Source of the DNA: Bacillota bacterium
Lineage (GTDB): Bacteria > Bacillota > UBA4882 > UBA8346
Reading direction: 5' to 3'
Length of the DNA stretch: 64,000 nt
NCBI GenBank assembly: GCA_023401925.1
Contig: JAEXDA010000004.1
Location: 155,936-219,935 of the forward strand
In this document: one piece after another, positions 18,493-27,666 of the stretch
Layout of the letters: every line of letters starts with the position of its first letter
Position numbering within the stretch: the first letter of the stretch is position 1
The notes under the pieces: model-generated
Database searches by the model: none
What the model was told of the DNA's origin: nothing
Seen by the model: only the letters and a program-made list of their open reading frames with translations
Program-made: the position numbers and the translations under genes

Positions 18493-18840
18493 GTGTTAAG
18501 GAAGAAAGATGAAATGCTTATAGAATTGCGTGAGAAGATGCGAGGCGGGATTGGTGAGATCCAGATCAGAAACCTTTTTCAACAGGGTGAATTGAAAGGC
18601 AAGACCAGACTGTTTGCCGAAATCACAATTCCAGTTGGTGGCTCAATTGGGTATCACCAGCATGAGCAGGAGGAAGAAATTTTTTATTTTATTTCTGGAC
18701 AGGGCCGGGTCAAAGATGGGGACGAATGGAAAGAAATTACTATTGGTGATGCGTTGGTAACGGGCGGAGGGGTAGGACACGCTGTAGAGAATACCGGTAA
18801 GCATCCTTTGGTTATAATGGCAGTAATTTTAGTATATTGA
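18493..18840 (+). CDS. Small cupin-domain protein
   Basis: A 115-residue single-domain cupin. The two cupin motifs are visible: GYHQHEQEEEIFYFISGQG with the His-His-Glu metal ligands, and GDALVTGGGVGHAVENTG with the third His. The start is GTG after a GGAGGGG site. Metal-binding small cupins include sugar isomerases, dioxygenases and sensors; the KduD-like gene 170 bases downstream makes a sugar-acid role possible, but there is no proof. Confidence 0.85.
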   Translation: MLRKKDEMLIELREKMRGGIGEIQIRNLFQQGELKGKTRLFAEITIPVGGSIGYHQHEQEEEIFYFISGQGRVKDGDEWKEITIGDALVTGGGVGHAVENTGKHPLVIMAVILVY

Positions 18841-19008
18841 AAGGTTTGGGTACATCCAGACTCGACATAACAAGACTTTGATAAATTTATTTCTCAGATA
18901 TGCAGGATTTTCCATGCTTTTAGAGAAATAAAATTGATTTGAAAAGGTTGACTTCCTATTTCATTTTTTTGACTATGACACCTGCATCTTTTAATGCGGA
19001 GGGTAAGC

Positions 19009-19770
19009 ATGATATTGGATGAGTTTAAGCTTAACGGAAAAGTAGCTCTTGTCACCGGAGCCGGTACCGGGTTGGGGCAAGGAATATGTGCTGGTCTTGC
19101 AGAAGCAGGTGCCGATATTGTTGGAGTTGATAGTCAAGAGATGCCGCAAACCAGAACACGGGTTGAGAAAATAGGCCGTCATTTTGTGTCGGTGGTTGCT
19201 AATCTAATGAGTATTGAACCCATCCAGGGGATATTGCATCAAGTATTACGTAATTTAGGGAGAATTGATATTTTGGTTAATAGTGCTGGAATTCTCCATA
19301 AGACGGATGCATTGGAGGTTACCGAGAAAGATTGGGACGATGTAATGAATTTGAATGTAAAAACCGTCTTTTTTTTATCCCAAGCCGTAGCAAGACAATT
19401 TATTAAACAAGGTACAGGTGGTAAAATCATCAACATTACATCGATTCATGCATTTCATGGAGGTTTCCAAATTTCGCCGTTTACGACCGGGAAAAGCGGT
19501 GTAACGGGAATCACCCGTATCTTGGCTAATGAATGGGGTAAACATAACATTAATATCAATGCCATAGCTCCTGGTTATATTGCAACCGAAAACACCTCCT
19601 GGCTGCGAAGTGACGAACGCCGTAATGCAGAGATACTGACAAGGATACCCAATGGACGGTGGGGAACAACAGATGATATTCGGGGTGCAACGGTTTTCCT
19701 TGCCTCCAACGCTTCGAATTATATTAATGGTTACACCATTGCCGTAGATGGCGGATGGTTAGCCAGATAG
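19009..19770 (+). CDS. KduD-like short-chain dehydrogenase with Tyr-to-Phe at the active site
   Basis: A 253-residue SDR closely resembling 2-dehydro-3-deoxy-D-gluconate 5-dehydrogenase: ILDEFKLNGKVALVTGAGTGLGQG (NAD-binding TGxxxGxG), FFLSQAVARQFIKQG, NEWGKHNININAIAPGYIATENT and the GWLAR end. The catalytic Ser is present at 145 (NITSIHA) and Lys at 162, but the YxxxK tyrosine is Phe158 (SPFTTGKSG). The usual NNAG is NSAG. The enzyme may be inactive, use another base, or have a changed role. ATG 19009 is six bases after GGAGG; ATG 18994 overlaps that site and is less likely. Confidence 0.85.
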   Translation: MILDEFKLNGKVALVTGAGTGLGQGICAGLAEAGADIVGVDSQEMPQTRTRVEKIGRHFVSVVANLMSIEPIQGILHQVLRNLGRIDILVNSAGILHKTDALEVTEKDWDDVMNLNVKTVFFLSQAVARQFIKQGTGGKIINITSIHAFHGGFQISPFTTGKSGVTGITRILANEWGKHNININAIAPGYIATENTSWLRSDERRNAEILTRIPNGRWGTTDDIRGATVFLASNASNYINGYTIAVDGGWLAR

Positions 19771-19921
19771 TGTGTATGGCATATATGTCTTAAGTCTCAA
19801 GGGAAACCGAGATGTGGGACTTGTACATCGATAACTTATCCGTTAAAATGTCAGATTCACCAGGAAGATATAAAGTTGGTTAGGAAGACCGAGTATATAC
19901 AGACACGAATAGGTGGGAATC

Positions 19922-20569
19922 ATGCTAATCAGAGTAGAGGATGTTTTTAAACTCGGCAACACAATTAATATTCAGTTTTCAGATCAAATCGGACAAATTA
20001 AAGAATGCCAAGTTCTAATCAAAAATATTATAAAAGGCATGAAAGAAGATAAGTTATATCTTGAGTTTTCCGAAAAGGATTTTGTCGTACTGATAAATAA
20101 AGGCTCCGAACTTACGGTTTGGTACCTTACCGAAGAAGGAGAAAAACGGCAATTTGCCACTTATATTATTGAGCAGAAACTACGGGATGATCAATCTCTC
20201 GTACTGGCTAAACCAATGGCAATTGATTATACTTCATTTCGTAGATATCATCGGGTTGATGTGGATTTGCCTTTTCGTTATTTTGTTGGAGATAAAGTAT
20301 ATAGTGGCAAAGTGGTGAATCTGTCAGCCTGTGGCTTATTTGCTATTATTGAGCCCCAAATTATTATTAAAGAAGGTTCGATATTACAATTTGAATTTGA
20401 TTTACCAAAGAATAGCCGACCAACCCATCTGAGCGGCCGAATCATAAGGGATGAACTAATCGGAAACCCAATTAAGCAAGGTATAGCAATTGATTTTGAA
20501 CATATCGATAAATACGATCAAGCAGAGTTAATGGTTTTTGTAACCAAGACCGAATTAGGTACCTCTTAA
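19922..20569 (+). CDS. PilZ-domain c-di-GMP receptor (YcgR-like)
   Basis: A 215-residue protein with an N-terminal YcgR-type domain (about 1-95) and a C-terminal PilZ domain. The c-di-GMP motif RxxxR appears as RRYHRVDV near residue 105 and the second motif as NLSACGL, with Asn where D/N is allowed. Such proteins usually slow the flagellar motor or control secretion. It could respond to the GGDEF protein encoded 4 kb downstream. The start is ATG 19922 after AGGTGGG. Confidence 0.88.
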   Translation: MLIRVEDVFKLGNTINIQFSDQIGQIKECQVLIKNIIKGMKEDKLYLEFSEKDFVVLINKGSELTVWYLTEEGEKRQFATYIIEQKLRDDQSLVLAKPMAIDYTSFRRYHRVDVDLPFRYFVGDKVYSGKVVNLSACGLFAIIEPQIIIKEGSILQFEFDLPKNSRPTHLSGRIIRDELIGNPIKQGIAIDFEHIDKYDQAELMVFVTKTELGTS

Positions 20570-20871
20570 GGGATGGAATCCTTGGAGTACTCTCTTTTTT
20601 AGAGATTTTCTTTGCTCCAATTGCTTCTTTACCTTCTGTAAGAATATAAAATCCTTCAAAATAGACCCTTTTATCTCCTTATTTCTGTCCATTCATTTTG
20701 TTTCAAATTATAAACAATAAATCGAGCCGCAGTTTATAATTTTAACACTTGGAGGCTTATATATAAGTTAAATAAGATTATTTAATTATGCCTTAATCCT
20801 AATGCCCAAACCTCGGACCCGGGAATATGTTACTTAGTAGGAAAATACCTGGTTTACGAGGAGGTACATTA

Positions 20872-21846
20872 ATGTCCGATCAAATAATGGAAAATAACGC
20901 CGGTTTCCAACCGGGACCGATGAACCCGGTTTGTCAAAACGATCAACTCTATACAGTTAAACCCGGCGATACTATGTTCTTTATTGCCAAGCGTAATAAT
21001 ATTTCCTTGCAGGAACTCATCAATGCCAATCCCCAAATAGCCGATCCTAACACGATTTACCCAGGCCAAGTGCTTTGTATTCCTATTGGCGGACCGCTGC
21101 CATCATGCGGAGGAAACCATACTTACCGTGTTGTCAGTGGTGATACAATGTTTGAAATAGCACGTCGTTTTGGGATTACCTTGGATGCACTAATTGCTGC
21201 CAATCCGCAGATTTCTGATCCGAATTTGATTTTTCCGGGACAGGAAATCTGTGTGCCAGTGCCAGCCGCGATTCCTTCTGTGCCGGCGCCATCTCCAATG
21301 CCAATGCCTATGCCAACACCAATGCCTATGCCTATGCCGACGCCTGTTTTACCAATAATACCAGCCCCCGGCCCTTGTTTTAATGGTACCTTGTATACTG
21401 TCAAGCCCGGAGATACATTATTTGAAATCGCTCGTGCCAATAATATTTCACTTACGGCGTTGATCGCTGCCAACCCCCAAATTCCCGACCCCAATTTGAT
21501 TTACCCGGGACAAGTGATATGTTTACCGGGACCGGTATTGGAAGTTCCAACCGCCCCACGACCTTGCCCGATGCCGTTTCCGATCCAACGGCCTTCTCCA
21601 ATGCCGGCACCGGTCATGCCGATACGACCGATTCAACCGCCTTGCCCTATGCCGGCTCCAAGACCTATTGCACCCATTGAACAACCGATGATGCCGATGC
21701 CGTTTCCGCCGTTTCCGGCGCCAATGCCGTGTCCTGTTCAGCAGGGAATGGCTCCGATGCCTTTTTATGTTGTTATACCATGGGATCAATGTCCCCATCG
21801 CATGGTTCGAAAAAGAAAACACGGACGACGAAAAAAACATTGTTAG
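20872..21846 (+). CDS. Triple LysM protein with Pro/Met-rich linkers
   Basis: A 324-residue protein with three LysM repeats (YTVKPGDTMFFIAKRNNIS near residue 25, YRVVSGDTMFEIARRFGIT near 85, YTVKPGDTLFEIARANNIS near 180), each followed by NPQIxDPNxIxPGQxxCxP. The linkers are low-complexity Pro/Met (PMPMPTPMPMP) and the C terminus is strongly basic (RKRKHGRRKKHC). There is no signal peptide, as in spore-coat/cortex-associated LysM proteins such as SafA, which suggests a spore or cell-surface role in a sporulating cell. ATG 20872 has GAGGAGG 7 bases upstream. Confidence 0.85.
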   Translation: MSDQIMENNAGFQPGPMNPVCQNDQLYTVKPGDTMFFIAKRNNISLQELINANPQIADPNTIYPGQVLCIPIGGPLPSCGGNHTYRVVSGDTMFEIARRFGITLDALIAANPQISDPNLIFPGQEICVPVPAAIPSVPAPSPMPMPMPTPMPMPMPTPVLPIIPAPGPCFNGTLYTVKPGDTLFEIARANNISLTALIAANPQIPDPNLIYPGQVICLPGPVLEVPTAPRPCPMPFPIQRPSPMPAPVMPIRPIQPPCPMPAPRPIAPIEQPMMPMPFPPFPAPMPCPVQQGMAPMPFYVVIPWDQCPHRMVRKRKHGRRKKHC

Positions 21847-21854
21847 TAATCATT

Positions 21855-21880
21855 AAAGGCCTTTGGGCCTTTTTTCTTTT
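21855..21880 (+). terminator. Intrinsic terminator after the LysM gene
   Basis: AAAGGCC pairs with GGCCTTT-like sequence (AAAGGCCTTTGGGCCTTTTTT), followed by further T. Confidence 0.85.
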
Positions 21881-22087
21881 AATAAATTCATTAAGTTGAG
21901 TAATAATAAAAACCGAATCAGCCTAATGATTTATGGGAAATATTTAAAAAGTAAACTTGATAGTTTTAGCTCATTAAAACATAAGAGTCACTATAAAATC
22001 TCATATATTTAAAAAGGGGTTTACCTGTTTCTGGCGAATATTAACTAAATGTTTTTAATTCAAAAACGGAGTTTATGGGGATTAAAA

Positions 22088-22849
22088 ATGGATTTAAAGT
22101 TAGCATATTTCTATCCAACGCTCATGAATTTATACGGAGATCGGGGGAATGTTCAAACATTAGTAGAACGATGTCGTTGGCGTGGAATTAACTTACGGAT
22201 AACAGAAATAGGAATTGGTGATATTACTAGTTTTAGTGGTTATGATTTGGCTTTTTTTGGCGGTGGACAGGATAAAGAGCAATTCAAGATTGGTGAAGAT
22301 CTGTTAACCACCAAAGCAGAAAACTTAAAAGCTGCTATTGAAGATGGTTTGGTGATGCTTAATGTGTGCGGAGGATATCAATTGTTAGGGGAGTATTACC
22401 GTCCGCTTCAAGGACCCATTTTAAAGGGCCTTTCAATCCTTGATATGAGGACTGAAGGAGGTAATATGAGAGCCATTGGGAATATGATTGCAGAAGCAAT
22501 ACTGGAAGCGGGGCCCAAAATGTTATTGGTGGGTTTTGAAAACCATTCGGGGCGAACCTTTTTAGGAAGTCGCTGTACTTCTCTGGCTAAAGTTGTTAAA
22601 GGTTTTGGAAATAATGGAGAAGATAAATCCGAAGGCGCCCGGTATTTGAATTGTTTCGGCTGTTATTTGCATGGACCGTTATTGCCTAAAAACCCTGGTT
22701 TCGCTGATTATTTAATTTCCCTGGCACTAAAACGCAAGTACGGTAAAGCGGATTTAACGCCTTTAGAAGATATATTGGAAAATCAAACACGCGACTATGT
22801 AATAAAACGTGTGGGGAAACGTTCTTTTTTAAAAGGTAAAAGATTATGA
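22088..22849 (+). CDS. gatD: Lipid II isoglutaminyl synthase, glutaminase subunit GatD
   Basis: CobB/CobQ-type class I glutamine amidotransferase of about 253 residues. The nucleophile is in LNVCGGYQLLG, and the catalytic His is in CYLHGPLLPKNP. GatD supplies ammonia to MurT, which amidates D-Glu at position 2 of the lipid II stem peptide in the cytosol. ATG 22088 begins the conserved LKLAYFYPTLMNLYGDRGN; ATG 22049 is possible. Its end overlaps murT by four bases. The order gatD-murT is the reverse of that in staphylococci and streptococci. Confidence 0.92.
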   Translation: MDLKLAYFYPTLMNLYGDRGNVQTLVERCRWRGINLRITEIGIGDITSFSGYDLAFFGGGQDKEQFKIGEDLLTTKAENLKAAIEDGLVMLNVCGGYQLLGEYYRPLQGPILKGLSILDMRTEGGNMRAIGNMIAEAILEAGPKMLLVGFENHSGRTFLGSRCTSLAKVVKGFGNNGEDKSEGARYLNCFGCYLHGPLLPKNPGFADYLISLALKRKYGKADLTPLEDILENQTRDYVIKRVGKRSFLKGKRL

Positions 22850-24189
22850 AATTAAAAAAGAAATTATTTATTTTGATATCTGCTACCTTCATTGTGCGTC
22901 TGGTATATAATCTTTCAAGATACTTTAACTTTGGCCAAGGGAGCAATATTCCCGGGAAAATAGCAATGCGAGTTTTCCCGGGTATCCTTGCCGCTCAAGT
23001 TCCTCGCTTTAAAAAGGGATGGATTATGATTACAGGCACCAATGGCAAGACCACTACAACGAAAGTTTTGGTTGAACTGATGCAAGAATTAGGTTATCGG
23101 GTTTGTACCAATTCCTGCGGAGCTAATCTGATATCAGGTATTGTAACTAGCTTATTGCTTACTGATACAAAACCCAATGAAGAATATATGGCGGATTATG
23201 CCATTTTTGAAATTGATGAAGCAGTGTTAATTAAATCCTTTGAATTATTTAAACCGAAGATTCTAGTAGTGACCAATTTTTCTCGCGATCAATTAGACAG
23301 GTATGGTGAAGTTGATTCCAATGTAAATCGAATTATGGAAATCGTCCGTAATATAGGAAATGATTGTAAAGTCATCCTCAACGGGAACGACCCTAATGTT
23401 GCCCGAATTGGTTGGGTGGTTCAGCCTGATAAACGTTTTTATTTTGGGGTCCGTCAAACCGACAATTCAATGGATGATGGTTTGTTGGTAGAGCAAGATA
23501 CCGCGACGGGATTGGAAACTCTGGACGCTCCCGATCTCAATTTTTGGGCTGAAGATATTCAAACTGATTTTTTAAGTGGCAGCCATTTTAAAATGGTGTT
23601 TGAAAATCGTAGGATAAATGTTAATCTTCAATTGCCCGGGGTTTTTAACATTCAGAATGTTTTGGCCGCTATATCAGTCTGTTTATCAATTGGCATTGAT
23701 TTGGAGGAGATTACGCCGCTTTTAAGCAAAATAAAATCAAGTTATGGGCGGAGCGAGCATTTTTGTTTTCGAGGTCATTCCATTTATTTGTTTTTGGTAA
23801 AAAATCCAGTTGGCTTTAATCATATTATTCAATTATTAAATCAAGCCCACGGGCCAAAACGAATTTTATTTTTGCTCAATGATTTGATTGCAGACGGCAC
23901 GGATGTATCATGGATATGGGACGTAGCATTAGAAAATCTATGGAAGGTAAGAGAAATTAAAGAGATTGCTGCCAGTGGTACTAGGGCTGGTGATATGGCT
24001 TTGCGGGTAAAATATGCTAATCCTCCGGATTTTCCTTTAAGTGTTGATTATAGTCCCAGACGCGTCTTTAAAAAATTGACTGAACGGATGGTGGATGAGG
24101 AAGAGTTACTGATATTGGCAAATTATACTGCAATGATTGGATTCCGTCCATATCTTTTAAAAGTAAGTTCTCGAGAAAAGAATCGATGA
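22846..24189 (+). CDS. murT: Lipid II isoglutaminyl synthase, MurT subunit (no zinc ribbon)
   Basis: Mur-ligase-like ATPase of 447 residues: a membrane-proximal hydrophobic N terminus (RLVYNLSRYFNFGQGSNIPGKIA), P-loop TGTNGKTTTTK near residue 64, TNFSRDQLDRYGEVD and NGNDPNVARIG, then a C-terminal DUF1727 domain. Known MurT proteins insert a four-cysteine zinc ribbon in the central domain. Here that place is filled by an acidic stretch (about residues 205-235, DDGLLVEQDTATGLETLDAPD) with no Cys at all. It works with GatD to amidate lipid II. Confidence 0.92.
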   Translation: MKLKKKLFILISATFIVRLVYNLSRYFNFGQGSNIPGKIAMRVFPGILAAQVPRFKKGWIMITGTNGKTTTTKVLVELMQELGYRVCTNSCGANLISGIVTSLLLTDTKPNEEYMADYAIFEIDEAVLIKSFELFKPKILVVTNFSRDQLDRYGEVDSNVNRIMEIVRNIGNDCKVILNGNDPNVARIGWVVQPDKRFYFGVRQTDNSMDDGLLVEQDTATGLETLDAPDLNFWAEDIQTDFLSGSHFKMVFENRRINVNLQLPGVFNIQNVLAAISVCLSIGIDLEEITPLLSKIKSSYGRSEHFCFRGHSIYLFLVKNPVGFNHIIQLLNQAHGPKRILFLLNDLIADGTDVSWIWDVALENLWKVREIKEIAASGTRAGDMALRVKYANPPDFPLSVDYSPRRVFKKLTERMVDEEELLILANYTAMIGFRPYLLKVSSREKNR

Positions 24190-24235
24190 TCAGGGAGCAG
24201 AGCTTTACCAATATATTTTTACATTTTGATTTATC

Positions 24236-24262
24236 GAGCGCTCCCCTTGGGAGCGCTTTTTG
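24236..24262 (+). terminator. Intrinsic terminator after murT
   Basis: AGCGCTCCC pairs with GGGAGCGCT around a short loop, followed by TTTTT. Confidence 0.92.
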
Positions 24263-24426
24263 AATAAAAATATGTTATCATAGGGTATCAACCGTAAAAT
24301 GATAACTGTAAGTTTATTCTTTGGGGTTGCATTTTTAAATTGCCATCGATCGATAACTTCTGTTGGTTTGGTCAATGAAATATTTCAAAGGATGAATAAG
24401 GTAAGAAAAGAATAGGAGAAAATTTC

Positions 24427-25968
24427 GTGGGAGCGGAAGTAAAACTCAAACGGAGCAAAGATAAAACATTCAGTATTGCTTTGGCCGAAATTAGAAATCA
24501 GTTGGCTTTTATTAATGCTTGTCTAATATTGGGCGCTCTTGGATTCCGTGGCAATCAAGGGGATTATATCATTGCAGGTATTTATTTAGTCTTCAACCTG
24601 TTTTGTTTGGTAGTGCCTCCTTTGAAACGTCTTACCACACAGTCTTTTCGCTATATAATTTTATTGATGGATTTGGTTGTTACAAGTTATATGATTATGA
24701 GAACCGGGGGAGTTATCAGCAATCTTTATCCATTTCTGTTTATTCCGGTGATATTATCAATTATGTGTTACCATTATATTGGAATTCTACTCTGTTGTAC
24801 AATAATGTCAGCTATTATGATTACCACGGCCTTTTTTTCCGGCACTTTAGTTTGGGACATGGCCGAGCCCTTGGGCATAAGGATTTCTTATCTCTATTTG
24901 ACAGGCCTCATCGGCGGTTATTTATTCAAGCAAACATATTCTGTAAAAGAAGAACTATCAAAAACTTTAACCCGATGGAATATTGATTTACAACGTTTAA
25001 ATATTTTTTCTCAAGAAGTGACAGCCAGTTCCGACTTGGATGAAATTTTCAATCAGATTACGAAGACAATCCGTCAAACCAGTATTGCTCGAATGATTGC
25101 CTTGCTGTTGTTTGACGGAGAAGTTTTAAAAATATATGATACGGAAGGTTGGGACGAAACCTGGATTGATCAATATAGCCAAAATCCTTTTAATAAGCAA
25201 AGTCTTACGTTAGCCCCGATTATCATCTTTAAAGAACCTTTATTGTGCACCAATATTCGAAAACATCCTGAGTTAGTGCGGATTTTTAGCGGAATTCCTA
25301 TCGAATCCTTATTTGCTTTTCCACTCATAATCAGTGGAGAAGTACTTGGAATGCTTATAGTCAGCAGCGAGAACAGCCGGGTATTGGGTGAACAGGAAAC
25401 ACAAATATTGACGAGTATCACCAACCAAGCGAGCATGGCGATTCAAAACATCTTGACCATTACGACAGAAAAGCGCAAAGCGGATACAGACGGGTTGACC
25501 GGACTTTATAACCGCCGTTATTTTAATGAACAAATTGAGTGGCTTGTCGATCGGGCATTGGAACAGGAACAGCCTTTGTCATTGATATTAATGGATATCG
25601 ATAATTTCAAAAAATACAATGATACGTATGGTCATCCGGCAGGAGACCAGTTATTGAAAGTTTTGACCGCAGCCATCTCAGAAGTTGTTCGTGACCATGA
25701 TATTTTTGCTCGTTACGGAGGAGAGGAATTTGCAATCATTTTAAGGGATACCCATAATAAATTAGCTCTTCAGATTGGTGAAAGAATTCGGCAGGTTGTT
25801 TTAACGATACCATCCGGAATTTTAAAATGTCCGGTTACCATCTCCATTGGTGTGGGAACACTTCCTGATCAAGCCTGTGACCGTTTTACATTGCTGGACT
25901 TTGTTGATAAATCACTTTATTATGCCAAAAACAATGGAAAAAATCGAGTTTGTTGCGGTTACCAATAA
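24427..25968 (+). CDS. Membrane GAF-GGDEF diguanylate cyclase
   Basis: A 513-residue inner-membrane protein. Residues about 20-180 contain five or six hydrophobic helices, about 200-335 form a GAF domain, and about 345-510 a GGDEF domain. The active-site motif is GGEEF at 431-435, preceded by RDHD five residues upstream, a complete inhibitory I-site. It should make c-di-GMP from two GTP under product feedback. The start is GTG with GGAG upstream. The PilZ protein at 19922 is a nearby candidate receptor. Confidence 0.93.
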   Translation: MGAEVKLKRSKDKTFSIALAEIRNQLAFINACLILGALGFRGNQGDYIIAGIYLVFNLFCLVVPPLKRLTTQSFRYIILLMDLVVTSYMIMRTGGVISNLYPFLFIPVILSIMCYHYIGILLCCTIMSAIMITTAFFSGTLVWDMAEPLGIRISYLYLTGLIGGYLFKQTYSVKEELSKTLTRWNIDLQRLNIFSQEVTASSDLDEIFNQITKTIRQTSIARMIALLLFDGEVLKIYDTEGWDETWIDQYSQNPFNKQSLTLAPIIIFKEPLLCTNIRKHPELVRIFSGIPIESLFAFPLIISGEVLGMLIVSSENSRVLGEQETQILTSITNQASMAIQNILTITTEKRKADTDGLTGLYNRRYFNEQIEWLVDRALEQEQPLSLILMDIDNFKKYNDTYGHPAGDQLLKVLTAAISEVVRDHDIFARYGGEEFAIILRDTHNKLALQIGERIRQVVLTIPSGILKCPVTISIGVGTLPDQACDRFTLLDFVDKSLYYAKNNGKNRVCCGYQ

Positions 25969-25971
25969 ATT

Positions 25972-26475
25972 TTAAAAGTAATATAGAATGGATAGATTAC
26001 AAATTACTCCTGCTTGAAAACTGCCATCGGAATGCTCTGACGCTCCAATACCAATTTCAAAGGCCGGACGTACCAGGTATTTTTGATATTCTACCCCAAA
26101 AAAGCCTTGATATCCAAAACGGCTGTTATTGGAACTTGAGTCAGCCCCGTCTTTGAAATTTTTGGAATAACCCAGAGAGGCACCGATATAGGGCAAGAAA
26201 TTTTGCCGCTTTTCCAAATTAAAAATACCCCGAAGTCCGATTGCATAATTTCCAGTTGTTGAAGTGTCTTTTTGAGACATAGCGACTGAAAAGACCGGTT
26301 GGATATAATAGTCCTTTTGATAAGGAATTTTTAAACTGAAGCCGCTTGCGATATTGGAGAATTGCCAGCCGACCGCGGAATCGCGCCGGATTATATCATC
26401 GGTTGCGAAACAAGGAGTGGTAATGCTTAGGGATAATATGATTCCAATCACTGCATTCAGGAATCTTTTCTGCAT
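25972..26475 (-). CDS. Small outer-membrane beta-barrel protein (OmpW/OmpA-barrel-like)
   Basis: A 167-residue protein on the minus strand with a signal peptide (MQKRFLNAVIGIILSLSITTPCFA) and alternating hydrophobic/polar strands that end in LSILYYF, a C-terminal aromatic residue as in outer-membrane barrels. ATG 26475 is chosen because AGAGAGGTGG precedes it and the signal peptide starts there. Gly-rich turns such as ASLGYSKNF, SRFGYQGFFGVEYQ and FEIGIGASEH fit an eight-strand barrel. It is convergent with the GGDEF gene, three bases away. Exact function unknown. Confidence 0.75.
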   Translation of the reverse strand: MQKRFLNAVIGIILSLSITTPCFATDDIIRRDSAVGWQFSNIASGFSLKIPYQKDYYIQPVFSVAMSQKDTSTTGNYAIGLRGIFNLEKRQNFLPYIGASLGYSKNFKDGADSSSNNSRFGYQGFFGVEYQKYLVRPAFEIGIGASEHSDGSFQAGVICNLSILYYF

Positions 26476-26821
26476 CGGAACCACCTCTCTAATTTGACTT
26501 ATCCCTAATTTCGTAACATTTATCCGGTTTCCTGCAGTTACCGTACTTTTCCGAGTACAGGAAGAAACAGGCAAAAAAATCAAGGAATCATTTTAGGTCA
26601 TCATCATGCATCATCCATCACCTACTCTATTTTACATTTTTGACAAAATTTCTTCATTATGATGCGTTTTAAGGAGATTATTGTTTATTTCTGATCGTTA
26701 GCATGATTTAATAATGACGAGAGAGTGTTATAATGAATAAGTATCAAGGTGAATTCTTTTGCGATTCAACTCGTACCTCTTTCTATAAATCATTCAATAT
26801 CAAGTATGATTATGGGGCCCC

Positions 26822-27607
26822 ATGATGTTAAACAGTGTCCAAACATTTGAAGATAAAATTTCCATATATATAGCTGGGGATTCTACCGCATGCAACTATG
26901 AAGCAGCCCGGACTCCGCGGACCGGATGGGGACAAGTGCTGGGTCGATTCTTTACGGATCAGGTCATTATAAAAAATGAAGCTATCTCCGGTCGAAGTTC
27001 TATGAGTTTCATTAACGAAGGTGCTTTAGAAAAAATTGAGAGTCAAATTACACCGGGAGATTATTTATTCATTCAATTCGGTCATAATGATGAAAAGAAA
27101 GAAGATCCTGCCCGGTATACCGAAGCCTGTACCACTTTTAAGGTGTATTTGACTCAATATATCCAGAGTGCACGGAACAAACAAGCTGTTCCAGTTTTGT
27201 TAACTCCCATTCATCGTTGCCAATTTGGTCAAAATGGCAAAATAATGTCGACCCATGGCGATTACCCCAAGGCAATGCTGGAACTTGCTGTCTTGGAACA
27301 AGTTCCGGTCATTGATCTCACCGAACAGACCCGTATTTTGATAGAGCGGGTTGGACCCGAAAAGTCCAACCTGTTCTTTATGAATCTTAAACCTGGAGAG
27401 TTCTCCAATTATCCGAACGGCTCCCGGGATAATACCCACCTTCGGCAGGAAGGAGCCTTGGAAATAGCCCGCTTAGTGACGGTGGGCATCCGTCAAGTTA
27501 AATTGCCGTTGGAAAAATATATTCGACCCGAACTCAACCACCACCGGCTGAAGCCGGTGAGTTCTTTGGCCGACTGCAAGTCGGCTAGGATTCAAACCCG
27601 AAGGTAA
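26822..27607 (+). CDS. SGNH hydrolase, rhamnogalacturonan acetylesterase-like
   Basis: A 261-residue GDSL/SGNH esterase. Block I is IAGDSTACNY with the Ser, block II AISGRSSMSF with the Gly, block III QFGHNDEK with the Asn, and block V DNTHLRQEG with Asp and His. This pattern is that of CE12 rhamnogalacturonan acetylesterases, which remove acetyl groups from pectin. No signal peptide is visible. The last about 22 residues are encoded by the hairpin repeat at 27543, so the natural end was probably near 27535. The KduD-like gene (19009) would fit pectin use, weakly. Confidence 0.83.
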   Translation: MMLNSVQTFEDKISIYIAGDSTACNYEAARTPRTGWGQVLGRFFTDQVIIKNEAISGRSSMSFINEGALEKIESQITPGDYLFIQFGHNDEKKEDPARYTEACTTFKVYLTQYIQSARNKQAVPVLLTPIHRCQFGQNGKIMSTHGDYPKAMLELAVLEQVPVIDLTEQTRILIERVGPEKSNLFFMNLKPGEFSNYPNGSRDNTHLRQEGALEIARLVTVGIRQVKLPLEKYIRPELNHHRLKPVSSLADCKSARIQTRR

Positions 27608-27651
27608 TTTGTTCAGCTCAAGCTTTCGGCTAAAGCCGAGGGTTTGAATCC
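27543..27651. repeat. Multi-hairpin dispersed-type repeat at the 3' end of the esterase gene
   Basis: ACCGGCTGAAGCCGGT (27543-27558), GCCGACTGCAAGTCGGC (27569-27585) and CGGCTAAAGCCG (27627-27638) are three small hairpins. GGATTCAAACCC (27588-27599) and GGGTTTGAATCC (27640-27651) form an outer exact 12-bp inverted repeat around the last hairpin. It looks like a mobile palindromic unit that supplied the esterase stop codon. Only one copy is in this window. Confidence 0.7.
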
Positions 27652-27666
27652 CTGTAGTTGAGACAA

